A stretch of DNA of 64,000 nt, from the NCBI RefSeq assembly GCF_002899675.1, contig NZ_PKUU01000019.1:1-64000 (forward strand), written 5' to 3'. This DNA is from Clostridium sp. chh4-2. GTDB lineage: Bacteria > Bacillota > Clostridia > Lachnospirales > Lachnospiraceae. Positions 17,809 through 26,284 of this stretch are shown piece by piece; position 1 is the first letter of the stretch; every line of letters starts with the position of its first letter. A model generated the notes under the pieces. The model had not been told where the DNA came from. It saw only the letters and a list, made by a program, of their open reading frames with translations, and did not search any database. Position numbers and translations under genes: made by a program.

Positions 17809-18101
17809 CCGGAAAGAAGGGGGAACCTGGGCGGGCGGCGGAAATCATAAGGAATAGGGGATTCGAGTTTCGACCCTAAGAGGTACTAAGGCCGCCAGAA
17901 ACGGAAAAAGGCAGAGCGGCGCCCATTCGCAGTGAACTCCTGATGACTTCACTGCTCAAGGGGCGCCTCAAATACTGATTCGGTATTCAGTATTTGTCTG
18001 CCTTTTTCCGCTTCTGCCGACCAAGTACCTCTAAGGGTCTGCAAACGATCCCCTATTCCTTATGATTTCCGCCGCCCGCCCAGGTTCCCCCTTCTTTCCG
18101 G
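17809..18101. repeat. 293-nt cloverleaf unit B-L with perfect 54-bp arms
   Basis: Arms 17809-17862 and 18048-18101 are perfectly complementary over 54 bp although they differ from the A-R arms at about a dozen positions, so every change is matched on the other side. The inner part has the two head hairpins, in inverted order relative to A-R. Confidence 0.85.
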
Positions 18102-18514
18102 CTGTTGCTTGGCTAGCTGAGGAAAAAAGATTTAGTCGATGGAAGAGTAAATTTTACATCAAGGGTGAAGGTATTTACGGAAATGCCTTCACGATTTAAT
18201 GTAAAGGGTGAGGTCATTTTGCGAAATGCCTTGACGTTTAAAGTAAAACCTGAAGTCGTTTCTGAAAATCCCTTCATCATCTATGTAAATTTGGCTTTAC
18301 GTAAGTACCAATGTATAATATTGTTTTTAACCAGGCTAGCGAAAACCAGCACGGAATCGGGAGGCGGAGCCGGGAGAGGCAGGTCGGAGGAGCCGTCCGG
18401 GCCGGAGAAGGAAGTATGCCGCCGTATGGGATCGTATGGAACCCCTTTAGAACTACTTAGGCCCGTAAGGGCAGAACGAGGCAGGTAAAAACTGATTTCC
18501 GTCTCAGTTTTTAA

Positions 18515-20100
18515 ACCCCCATGCCTTCACACCTGGCACCACCATAAATGAAACTGTTTGACTGTGAGGGATTGATTGTATTATCAGTTATGACTATACT
18601 GGACTTAACGGCAAAAATCGCGTTGCTTTTGGGCTGGCAGCCCGTTTTTTAAACTGATTTTAGGTACTCTCATTTGCACCACCATCTGTCTAGCCGCTTG
18701 CGGCAGAAGGACGTACAGTAAAATAATAACTGACAGAGTACCGTGCCGTAAATTTATCCTGGAGGTGTCCATATGGAAAAAATTTACGATAATTGTTGTG
18801 GGATTGATGTGCACAAAAAACTCATCGTTGCCTGCTTTCGGAAAGGTAGCAAGCAGGAAGTTCATGAGTTCGGTGCCACTACTAGAGAGATTCTTGAAAT
18901 GACAGACTGGCTCAAAGACGGCGGCTGTGAGATCGTCGCTATGGAGAGTACAGCCTCTTATTGGAAGCCTTTATATAACATCCTTGAATCTTCTGAACTG
19001 AAAGCTATGGTGGTTAATGCCCACCATATGAAAGCAGTTCCAGGCAGGAAGACGGATGTAAAAGATGCAGAATGGATTGCTGATCTTCTTCAGCATGGCC
19101 TGCTTAAACCAAGCTATATTCCGGATAAGGACCAGCGGGAACTCAGAGAACTGGTCCGTTACCGCAAAAGCCTTGTCGGCGAGCGCAGCAGGGAGCTAAA
19201 CCGCCTTCAAAAAATGCTGGAAGGTGCCAACATCAAATTATCTGGCACAGTAGCTGACATTAATGGGAAAAGTGCACGCCACATTTTAGAGTTTCTGCTT
19301 ACCGGAGAATCCATGGATGAGGCGCAGTATGACAGGATGTATAAAAAGAATCTGATTTCTCATAGCCTCAAAGCATCAAAAGAACAAATCATTGATGATC
19401 TTAATGGTGTTATGACTCCTCTTCAGCGCCGGATGATGAAAGAACTGCTGATTCATTTGGATGAGCTCAATATCCATATCAAAAATTTGGATGATGAGAT
19501 TGATAACTTTATGAAGCCGGAAGAAAAACAGGCAGCCGAGGCGATCCAGAGCATAACCGGGATCGGGAATACCAGCGCCCAGGCAACCATTGCGGTTATT
19601 GGTGCAGACATGAGCCGGTTCCCTACAGACCGGCATATTTCTTCGTGGGCAGGATTATGTCCTGGAGATAATGAGAGTGCCAAAAAGAGGAAGGCAGGCA
19701 AAACCAGAAAGGGGAATGCGCTCTTGCGGACAACCCTGATTACGTGTGCTCATGCCGCGGTAAAAAACAAGAATTCCTACTTCTATGCCCAGTTTATGCG
19801 GATCAGCGCACACCGGGGAAAGAAGCGAGCCTATGTGGCAGTCGCCCATTCAATGCTGATAGCCATTTATCATATCCTGAAGGATGGTGTGGTTTTCGAA
19901 GATTTAGGAGCCGATTATTACAACCGGTTCAATAAGGAACGCAAGATTAATGCGTACCTAAAAAAATTAAAAGCACTTGGCTGGGAGGCCCCGGCAGCTA
20001 CCGCCTGATCCATTCAGCTAAGTTCAAAAAGAATGTGAAAAAGCTTGATAGGGGTAGTCTGCGCTTTTTTAGCTCCCCAGAAGGTTATGTTTCACAGTAA
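18515..20100 (+). mobile_element. IS110-family insertion sequence inside palindromic element B
   Basis: Comparison with intact copies places the insertion between the two head hairpins of the long-armed unit: left flank ends CAGTTTTTAA at 18514, right flank resumes AGCGCCGCTGAGCAG at 20101. Repeated A residues leave a few bases of uncertainty. No terminal inverted repeats or evident target duplication are seen, as expected for IS110. About 258 nt of non-coding DNA precede the transposase and about 90 nt follow. In IS110-group elements the longer upstream end encodes the bridge RNA, so 18515-18772 is the candidate. Confidence 0.82.
18773..20008 (+). CDS. IS110-family transposase (DEDD recombinase)
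   Basis: A 411-residue recombinase. The N-terminal RuvC-like DEDD domain shows GIDVHKK (first Asp at 12), AMESTASYW (Glu) and KTDVKDAEWIADLL (last two Asp). The C-terminal Transposase_20 domain has the helix-hairpin-helix-like ITGIGNTSAQATIAVIG and the serine region SSWAGLCPGDNESAKK. Length and domains are complete, so it is probably active or recently so. A GGAGG ribosome site precedes ATG 18773. Known IS110 recombinases use a bridge RNA from the element's own non-coding end to choose donor and target sites. Confidence 0.95.
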   Translation: MEKIYDNCCGIDVHKKLIVACFRKGSKQEVHEFGATTREILEMTDWLKDGGCEIVAMESTASYWKPLYNILESSELKAMVVNAHHMKAVPGRKTDVKDAEWIADLLQHGLLKPSYIPDKDQRELRELVRYRKSLVGERSRELNRLQKMLEGANIKLSGTVADINGKSARHILEFLLTGESMDEAQYDRMYKKNLISHSLKASKEQIIDDLNGVMTPLQRRMMKELLIHLDELNIHIKNLDDEIDNFMKPEEKQAAEAIQSITGIGNTSAQATIAVIGADMSRFPTDRHISSWAGLCPGDNESAKKRKAGKTRKGNALLRTTLITCAHAAVKNKNSYFYAQFMRISAHRGKKRAYVAVAHSMLIAIYHILKDGVVFEDLGADYYNRFNKERKINAYLKKLKALGWEAPAATA

Positions 20101-20319
20101 AGCGCCGCTGAGCAGCGAAGTCATCAAGAGTTCACTGCGAATGGCGCTGGCCTGCCTCGTTCTGTTCTTACGGGCCTTAGTTGTTCTTAGGGGCGAATCC
20201 CGAATCCCATACGGCGGCATACTTCCTTCCCCGGCCCGGACGGCTCCTCCGACCTGCCTCTCCCGGCTCCGCCTCCTGGTTCTGTGCGTACCTTCCGCCA
20301 ACCCCGTTAAATAACAATT

Positions 20320-22452
20320 TTACTTTGAAGTGATTGCTTTTCCGTATTGGTTTAGATAGGGTGTGCAGGTTTCGTATGGAACGGTATAGGTGAAGCCTCC
20401 TGAAGCGTAGCTGCCCAGTTCATAGGCATTGAATACAAAGGTGAAGCCTGTTTCGTCCAGGAGCCAGTTGGTGTTTAAATCGTAATTCTGGAGAGTTGTC
20501 TGGTAATCGGGGAACAATGCTTCCTGGTCATTGTTGGCCCATATCTGGTTGAGGATTTCCTGTTTTAAAAATGATTGAAACTGTGAGGAATCAACTGCGA
20601 TATCCGAAAGTGACAGGCTTAGTCCGGTGAACATATCAAAGTTATAATAGAGAAGAGCCTCATAGCCGTGAACGCCGCCGTAATAATCATAGCTGTCCAC
20701 ACAAATTCCCAGAACTTTTCCTGTATTAAGGCCGACGGAATAGCTGGAGGACTGTTCATATGGATAGGGGATATCGTATTCGTCATTATCACTGGTTACG
20801 GAGGTGATCATGTCATCATTGATCTTCTTGTTTGTGGTTTCAAAAAATTCGTTGATTTTACCGGCGCCATCCAGCCCTTTGGCTGGTGTAATTTGAGGGT
20901 AAGAGATATCGATGTAGCAGATATCATTGCCGGCGTCATTTTTAAGGACATTGGTGATTTTACTTTCTGTTATGTATGCGGGGCCTGAGGTGGAGGCCTT
21001 CAGGCGGTCTAAACGGCTCTTTTCCAACAGACTGCGAAGGTCGCTGTTATCGTAAACTTTTACAATATAATTAGGATAGGAGGAAACGTCCTCTTTTATG
21101 GTGGTATAAGCCCCTAACAGATTGGGGGTATCAGCCATCATATCAGCGTTCATATTATTCCAGTATATCAATGCGCCATACTGCTCCAAAGTCTGTTCTG
21201 CATAGCTCATGGCTTCCGTCATGGAGGTATATTCCCCGGTATTGCCTGTATCCGAAGACAAATCCCTTCCATCGCTGTCCACAGTTCCCCAATGGGTGAT
21301 GAAACGCAGGTTGACCGGTTCACCGGAATCTTTCAGCTCAACCAGGTGCTCGCTTTCGGAATAGTTGTGCCGGAAGCCTGTTTGAAGCTGAAAACGGCTG
21401 CCGATTACCTGATAAACCCGGATCTCACTATAGGCATATTCCATATTGGTGTCGGCGCCGGTTTTAATGCAGAGATACCGGTCATCGCCGTTCATATAAT
21501 TCATGGCGGCGATATAGCCGAAACACTGGTCTTCCAGCGTACCCACATCTTTTACAATGTGTTTTTCAGCAACAGCACCATGTTCCAGCTGGTACAGACA
21601 GAGGTCAAAGGATTTATCGCTGTAGGTATAAGTGCCGTCGCCCCCGGTTTTCTCGTCTGCGCGGCTGATCACGACTGCCATATCGAGAGAGGAATCCTTA
21701 TTCAGATCATCAATTACAATGCTTACAATTCCTGTAAATGGAGAAGGGTCCCACATATTCTCCTGCCATATATAGGAATCGTAAATGCTTTTATCCAATT
21801 TCGCTGTTCCATAAGCCGGGATCAGGGTTTCAACAATATATTTCTGGTAAAGTTTCCGTTCATTTTCTGTCAGCGTTTCTTCTTCGGACTCCCAATCACG
21901 TTCGGGGAGATATTTTTTACCAATTTCGTATAAATCGCGGGCTTCCGAAAAATCTTTATCTTCCATGCGGATTTCTGCCAGTTTTGTGATAACAGCTCCG
22001 CTGTCGCCGATGATATCTTCCCGGTCTTCATATCCGGAAGTGACGATATCTACCGCCCGTTCCAATATCCTGGCGGCTGACTCTGAGTCATCCAGGCCCA
22101 AATAGGCGTCGGAGAGCTCTATGTATGCTTCCAAATTCCTAGGATCGATTTTAATGGCGGCCTGATAAGCGATAACAGCCTGCTCATAATCCATCTCATC
22201 CAGGTAACGCTGTCCGGCAGCAAGCTTCATATCATACCGTTTTTGGTTGAATTTTTGCATACAAAATGGTGTGATCAGTACCGCAGCCAGTATTACAATC
22301 AGAAATGCAGCGGCAATTAAGATTATTTTCAATGTTTTCTTTGGCTTTTTTTCCGGCGGAGGGGCAATAATAAGATCCTCCTGCTGTTGGCCGCAGTGGC
22401 GGCAGAATTTTGTGCCGTCCGGCAATTCTTTGCCGCAATTAGAACAGTACAT
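20320..22452 (-). CDS. Zinc-ribbon, TPR and DUF4163/DUF3298-like membrane protein
   Basis: A 710-residue protein. The N-terminal zinc ribbon has Cys at 3, 6, 17 and 20. A Lys/Pro stretch is followed by a single membrane helix (about 43-64), then a TPR-like region (about 70-190; YEQAVIAYQAAIKIDPRNLEAYIELSDAYLG region). The outer part ends in a domain resembling DUF4163/DUF3298 as in RsiV-type anti-sigma factors (YYGGVHGYEALLYYNFD). It is probably a membrane sensor or envelope protein with a cytoplasmic zinc ribbon. No partner gene is adjacent, and the substrate is unknown. It is convergent with cluster 2 across element B. GAAAGGATG precedes the start. Confidence 0.85.
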   Translation of the reverse strand: MYCSNCGKELPDGTKFCRHCGQQQEDLIIAPPPEKKPKKTLKIILIAAAFLIVILAAVLITPFCMQKFNQKRYDMKLAAGQRYLDEMDYEQAVIAYQAAIKIDPRNLEAYIELSDAYLGLDDSESAARILERAVDIVTSGYEDREDIIGDSGAVITKLAEIRMEDKDFSEARDLYEIGKKYLPERDWESEEETLTENERKLYQKYIVETLIPAYGTAKLDKSIYDSYIWQENMWDPSPFTGIVSIVIDDLNKDSSLDMAVVISRADEKTGGDGTYTYSDKSFDLCLYQLEHGAVAEKHIVKDVGTLEDQCFGYIAAMNYMNGDDRYLCIKTGADTNMEYAYSEIRVYQVIGSRFQLQTGFRHNYSESEHLVELKDSGEPVNLRFITHWGTVDSDGRDLSSDTGNTGEYTSMTEAMSYAEQTLEQYGALIYWNNMNADMMADTPNLLGAYTTIKEDVSSYPNYIVKVYDNSDLRSLLEKSRLDRLKASTSGPAYITESKITNVLKNDAGNDICYIDISYPQITPAKGLDGAGKINEFFETTNKKINDDMITSVTSDNDEYDIPYPYEQSSSYSVGLNTGKVLGICVDSYDYYGGVHGYEALLYYNFDMFTGLSLSLSDIAVDSSQFQSFLKQEILNQIWANNDQEALFPDYQTTLQNYDLNTNWLLDETGFTFVFNAYELGSYASGGFTYTVPYETCTPYLNQYGKAITSK

Positions 22453-22580
22453 AGTATTTTACATCCTTTCAATCGGAATCATTTTTGCCTGAAGTATAAG
22501 GTATACGCATCATTATACCAAATAACGGAAGCACAGGACAGAGCTTTGTATAAAAAAATGATTTTTTTTCAATTTCTATA

Positions 22581-22609
22581 TTGACAAATGCCGCATAATA
22601 AAGTAAAAT
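22581..22609 (+). promoter_or_regulatory. Strong sigma-A promoter of the tRNA operon
   Basis: TTGACA (22581-22586) and TAAAAT (22604-22609) have a 17-nt spacer and lie 18 nt before tRNA-Phe. The three tRNA genes that follow are close enough for one transcript. Confidence 0.8.
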
Positions 22610-22627
22610 AACCACTGTCGCGGATAT

Positions 22628-22700
<73 letters not shown>

Positions 22701-22742
22701 TTGTACTCTTTTGGAGTGCATTGAATACTTTAAGAGTTCCAC

Positions 22743-22813
22743 GCGGGTGTAGTTCAATGGTAGAACACTAGCCTTCCAAGCTAGATACGTGGGTTCGATT
22801 CCCATCACCCGCT
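22743..22813 (+). tRNA. tRNA-Gly (TCC)
   Basis: Complete cloverleaf of 71 nt: acceptor GCGGGTG/CACCCGC, anticodon TCC within CTTCCAA, T-loop TTCGATT, discriminator T. No encoded CCA. Confidence 0.97.
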
Positions 22814-22854
22814 TGACGGATTTTAAAATCCGTGTTATATTATATTTTGTGTAT

Positions 22855-22927
22855 GCGCGAGTGGCTCAGTTGGTGGAGTACGACCTTGCCAAGGTCGGGG
22901 TCGCGGGTTCGAGTCCCGTCTCGCGCT
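22855..22927 (+). tRNA. tRNA-Gly (GCC), phage attachment target
   Basis: Complete 73-nt cloverleaf: acceptor GCGCGAG/CTCGCGC, anticodon GCC, T-loop TTCGAGT, discriminator T. Its 3' part from 22904 is the start of a 60-bp direct repeat found again at 26069, so a phage integrated here and restored the gene. Confidence 0.97.
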
Positions 22928-22963
22928 CTTTTTATGCCCAGTATTTACTGGGCTTTTTTGTTG
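22904..22963 (+). other. Attachment site (tRNA-side copy of 60-bp direct repeat)
   Basis: This 60-bp segment covers the T-arm and 3' acceptor of tRNA-Gly(GCC) plus its terminator hairpin. It is identical to 26069-26128. Between the copies are phage-type genes, which makes these the two ends (attL/attR) of an integrated element. Confidence 0.9.
22936..22959 (+). terminator. Intrinsic terminator of the tRNA operon
   Basis: GCCCAGT/ACTGGGC stem with an ATTT loop followed by six T residues. It lies inside the attachment core, so an identical copy exists at 26101-26124. Confidence 0.9.
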
Positions 22964-23241
22964 TTGTGTTGCATCGTATTTTCAAAGTATGTGTCAGTGA
23001 TGTTATCAACTCTTTTCCGCTCTTCTGAAAAAGTTTGCATATATATTTTTTTCATTACCTTATCAGACTTCCATCCACCACGTTCCTGGGCGTATTTGTC
23101 AGGGATCCGGAGCAGTGCCATGATTGAGGCATTCAGATGTCTGAGGTCATGGAAGGTAATGTGTTCCATGCTGTTATCATCCTGCAGCTTGATCCAGCGG
23201 TGATATAAAGCCTTGCCGCTGATTGGTACTAAGTCATCCAC
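22945..23241 (-). pseudogene. Tyrosine recombinase (phage integrase) C-terminal remnant
   Basis: About 98 residues of the catalytic C-terminal half survive. HDLRHLNASIMALL carries the HxxR box, RGGW the second His/Trp position and KKIYMQTFSEERK the nucleophilic Tyr. The in-frame codons continue upstream for some 20 residues (RRHRIPSYIKDLIDRV), but the core-binding and N-terminal domains are missing. Its last codons lie inside the attachment core, the expected position for an integrase next to its att site. It is the decayed integrase of the element that used tRNA-Gly(GCC). Confidence 0.85.
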
Positions 23242-23401
23242 ATCAACACGATCAATCAGATCTTTTATGTAAGAAGGAATCCGATGCCGCCGGTTTCTGG
23301 GTCCAGCACAAAAAAGTCTTTCTTCACATCCATAACCAGCTCCATCAGAACAGCGGTGGCAGCTGGTATTTTATATTTAATAAGCAGAGGAGGACTGTAA
23401 A

Positions 23402-23607
23402 ATGAGTGAGAAGACTAAAAAGTGGTTAAGAGCTGCGGGGATCCGCGCGGTTAAAACAGTAGCACAAACGGCGGTTGCTACGATCGGTACGGCCGCAGTA
23501 CCGGGGATGTAAGTTGGGCTATGGTGGCATCTGCCTCTGTATTGGCCGGAATCTTGTCATTATTGACATCTGTGGCCGGCCTTCCGGAATTGGACAAGCC
23601 AGCCTGA
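23402..23607 (+). pseudogene. r1t-type phage holin, frameshifted
   Basis: Reading ATG 23402 gives MSEKTKKWLRAAGIRAVKTV and a hydrophobic stretch, then a stop soon after ATIGTAAVPG. Shifting frame at the CCGGGG run near 23500 continues with DVSWAMVASASVLAGILSLL and ends LPELDKPA. Together they match the usual length and pattern of short two-helix r1t-family holins. A one-base loss in the G run explains the break, but a sequencing error in the homopolymer is possible. It sits just upstream of the amidase, the normal lysis-cassette order. Confidence 0.8.
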
Positions 23608-23829
23608 AAGGAGGTGGTCCCTTATCTCCCGGCCGACAGGGTTAAGCTGGAGCTGTTGCGATGTCGCAACGGTTGTAATGTCACACCTTTTTTGGGCCTG
23701 GAGAGATCCGAGCCTTATCAAGTTTCCTAAGCTGTATGTAAAGTAATTGTAATAGTATGAGCAAAGAACTTACAATTATTTATATTCAGTACTATAATGG
23801 CAGTAAGTATAATACAAGGAGGAAAAAAG

Positions 23830-24666
23830 ATGGAGATAAAAAAGCTACTTACCCCGTATAACCATAAGGAAGGAACTGCTGACAGGATCAAATATATTGT
23901 CATCCATTATGTAGGAGCTACAGGTAGCGCTGAAGCTAACTGTAAATGGTATGCTGGTGGTGATCGCAATGCCTCTGCACACTATTATGTTAATTTTGAT
24001 GGAAGCATCTGGCAAAGTGTGGAAGATCACAACATTGCCTGGCATTGTGGAGCAAAAACATACGTGCATCCGGAGTGCCGCAATGCGAATAGTCTTGGAA
24101 TTGAAATGTGTGTTCGGAATAAAGGAAGTCAGGCAGATACGAGCCATGATTGGTACTTTGAGGACGCCACGGTTCAGGCGGCGATTGAACTGACTAAGGA
24201 GCTGATGGCAAAGTACAACGTTTCTGCAGACCATGTAATTCGCCATTATGATGTAACGGGTAAAATCTGTCCAAATCCATATGTTTACAATACAACAAGC
24301 CATACATGGATGGAGTTTAAAAATGCATTAGGAGTTGGAAATACAAAGAAATCGGGTTGGATGGAAGAAAACGACGGCTGGCGCTTTTATCTAGGGGATA
24401 CTGGAAATTATGTATCAAATAATTGGTACAAGGATAAGGATAAATGGTATTGGTTTAATGGGGATGGAATCATGGTGTCGGATACATGGTATCAATACAA
24501 AGGAGACTGGTATTATCTTGGCACAGATGGAGCAATGGTAAAAGGTTTACGCGAGAGCGAGGGAAAATGGTATTACCTGGATCAGGAGGGTAAGATGACA
24601 ACGGAGCCAGTGACATTGACACCAGATGAGGATGGAGCATTGCAGTATCCGGGACTGGTAGAGTAA
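23830..24666 (+). CDS. Phage-type N-acetylmuramoyl-L-alanine amidase with cell-wall-binding repeats
   Basis: A 278-residue endolysin. Residues about 1-150 are an Amidase_2 zinc enzyme: IVIHYVGATG with the first His, AWHCGAK and HYDVTGKICPNP as later metal and catalytic segments. The C-terminus from about 165 has choline-binding-type (CW_binding) repeats rich in W/Y/G (GWMEENDGWRFYL, WYWFNGDGIMV, WYYLGTDGAMV, WYYLDQEGKM). It cuts the bond between muramic acid and the stem peptide. ATG 23830 is chosen for its AAGGAGG site; the ORF opens 11 codons earlier without one. It appears intact and may now serve the host. Confidence 0.93.
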   Translation: MEIKKLLTPYNHKEGTADRIKYIVIHYVGATGSAEANCKWYAGGDRNASAHYYVNFDGSIWQSVEDHNIAWHCGAKTYVHPECRNANSLGIEMCVRNKGSQADTSHDWYFEDATVQAAIELTKELMAKYNVSADHVIRHYDVTGKICPNPYVYNTTSHTWMEFKNALGVGNTKKSGWMEENDGWRFYLGDTGNYVSNNWYKDKDKWYWFNGDGIMVSDTWYQYKGDWYYLGTDGAMVKGLRESEGKWYYLDQEGKMTTEPVTLTPDEDGALQYPGLVE

Positions 24667-24700
24667 AAAAAGGAGCGAGGCTATAAACCTCGCTCTTTAA
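24667..24700 (+). terminator. Terminator after the amidase
   Basis: GAGCGAGG/CCTCGCTC stem with a 7-nt loop, A-run before it and a short T-run after it. Confidence 0.7.
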
Positions 24701-24804
24701 TGCAAATAAAGTAGTTTAGCATACTATTACAGTTGTGTATTTGATAATTTCATTATGTGCTGGCATAAGCGGTGAAGAAATATTTTTATAATATGGAGAC
24801 AATG

Positions 24805-25719
24805 CTAAATATAGGTATATCCGAAATCATGTGAAATAGTATTTGTCATTCCATTAAAAATTTCTATGGTTTCTGTATAAAAACTATCAAAACCAAGCAT
24901 TGTTTTAAAAGTTTCAAGTTCATCATCTGTCAAAATATTTCCGAATAGCGCATCAATCCGTTCTTCCCAAGCTGCCTCATCCTTAAACCTTTTGGAACCT
25001 GTAGTATTATCTGATATTATAAAGATCCGATACTTTCCACAAGGTACGTTATCAAATATATATTGTCCAAATCCATCAACTTTTGCATAATATACGCCGT
25101 TGGCGCCTTTGGTGTTCATACACATGGATAAGTTTTCATTATTCCCGCCTTTTATACTATAATCTAAAGGTATTAAATATACGAGGGCTCCTACATCTGC
25201 CTTAGTGCCAATATATTTATTATATTGCCATGTAACATTTCCCTTAACAGTACCATAGCCTGTAGGTTCAGGTATTTGTATATCAACAAAAGCATTAGTA
25301 GTTTGAGAAGAATTTGCATGTTGAGGAATGCTTTGATCCCATACCCCATGCTGGTCAACGGTATACCCATCGGGAGTTGTAGTAGATATTAAAAATGCTC
25401 CATCAGGACCAGCATAATAATATTTGTTATCATCAGACAGTACCCATTGATTTGTCACCATAATCCCGTCAGAATTGGTGTAATAAAAATTTCCATCTGT
25501 TTCAATAATTGCATTTACAGCAATATTGCCGTTCTCATCCATAAAGAACCAATCATTACCTGATTGCTTCCATTCATTAGTAACAATTGAACCATCTTCA
25601 GAACTATAATACTTCCAGGAGCCATTCTCTGATTGTTCCCATCCTGCCAATGCGGTGAATGAACAAACACTACTTAATAATAGAGTTGCTAACATGATTT
25701 TGAAACTTGTTTTTTTCAT
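24805..25719 (-). CDS. Secreted protein with choline-binding-type repeats and a C-terminal domain of unknown function
   Basis: A 304-residue exported protein. The signal peptide is about residues 1-26 (KKTSFKIMLATLLLSSVCS, cleavage near ALAG). Residues 27-115 hold four W/Y/G-rich cell-wall-binding repeats (GSWKYYSSEDG, DWFFMDENGN, NFYYTNSDGIMV, KYYYAGPDGAF). The rest, from about 140, looks like a globular domain with an Ig/prealbumin-like feel (GQYIFDNVPCGKYRIFII) and no family I can name. The start is ATG 25719 with AAGGAG eight bases upstream. It faces the opposite way to the amidase and may be a lysogenic-conversion gene or later cargo. Confidence 0.8.
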   Translation of the reverse strand: MKKTSFKIMLATLLLSSVCSFTALAGWEQSENGSWKYYSSEDGSIVTNEWKQSGNDWFFMDENGNIAVNAIIETDGNFYYTNSDGIMVTNQWVLSDDNKYYYAGPDGAFLISTTTPDGYTVDQHGVWDQSIPQHANSSQTTNAFVDIQIPEPTGYGTVKGNVTWQYNKYIGTKADVGALVYLIPLDYSIKGGNNENLSMCMNTKGANGVYYAKVDGFGQYIFDNVPCGKYRIFIISDNTTGSKRFKDEAAWEERIDALFGNILTDDELETFKTMLGFDSFYTETIEIFNGMTNTISHDFGYTYI

Positions 25720-26068
25720 ACCCACTTCTCCTTATATATAATAATATTTAATTACAGATACATGTTTATTATATCACAATAATACGAAAATGTAACTATC
25801 AGAAAAAAATAAAGAAAGATATCAAATTGTGACAAAATTAAGAATATACCTGTTAAGACATTAAAGCAGAACAATAATGAGAGCAGGTCTGTGGTGACCT
25901 CGCCTTTATCTGTACAATGAATTTCGTGTTGCATTTCCGTGTTGCATACCCATATAAATATGCATATTTCTTCTTATATTAATATGAAAGTTTAGACATA
26001 TACAAGATCAAGAATGTCGTATTTACAAGGAATATCGGTATTATGCAGTTTGTGCTCATAGATAAGAC

Positions 26069-26128
26069 CGGGTTCGAGTCCCGTCTCGCGCTCTTTTTAT
26101 GCCCAGTATTTACTGGGCTTTTTTGTTG
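26069..26128 (+). other. Attachment site (distal copy of 60-bp direct repeat)
   Basis: Identical to 22904-22963: the T-arm/acceptor end of tRNA-Gly(GCC) plus its terminator. The bases before it do not form a tRNA, so this is a partial gene copy left at the far end of the integrated element. Confidence 0.9.
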
Positions 26129-26284
26129 CGTAAAAGACAGTAATGATTCAGCCTTATGATGTCTGAACAGCTGTAAAAGCTGTATAGGATTTTGAAAACC
26201 ACATATTGCAATATTTTCTGTAAAACCATATAATCAAATTATAAGCGGAATGCCCTGAGTGCCATATAAAAATCAGGAGGAATT

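Larger units (their letters stand above)
17783..20312. repeat. Composite palindromic element, copy B, split by an IS110-family insertion
   Basis: In the opposite orientation to copies A and C. Order: conserved tail (17783-17808), a 293-nt unit (17809-18101), the hairpin-rich linker (about 18102-18349), and a long-armed unit whose halves are 18350-18514 and 20101-20287. The tail TTGTTATTTAACGGGG, read on the minus strand, lies at about 20302-20317 next to the convergent gene. Without the insertion the second unit is 352 nt, matching the 351-nt unit in copy C. Confidence 0.88.
22964..26128. mobile_element. Degenerate prophage remnant in tRNA-Gly(GCC)
   Basis: A 3165-bp repeat-to-repeat unit bounded by 60-bp direct repeats. 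It holds an integrase fragment, a frameshifted r1t-type holin, an intact amidase and a surface protein with choline-binding-type repeats. Head, tail, replication and regulatory genes are absent, so large internal deletion has occurred. The stretch 25726-26068 has no gene I can support; it has two CGTGTTGCAT direct repeats near 25926 that resemble the sequence at the integrase end. Confidence 0.85.

Noticed and set aside
20045-20314. 89-codon ORF running from the IS end into element B
   Set aside because: It crosses the insertion boundary and is formed by palindrome sequence.
25752-25934. 60-codon minus-strand ORF in the prophage remnant
   Set aside because: No ribosome site, AT-rich hydrophobic translation and no family match; it may contain a few codons of an integrase end, but this is too weak to list.
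26069-26092. Possible second tRNA-Gly at the distal att site
   Set aside because: Only the T-arm and acceptor 3' half are present; there is no D-arm or anticodon arm, so it is the phage-att copy.
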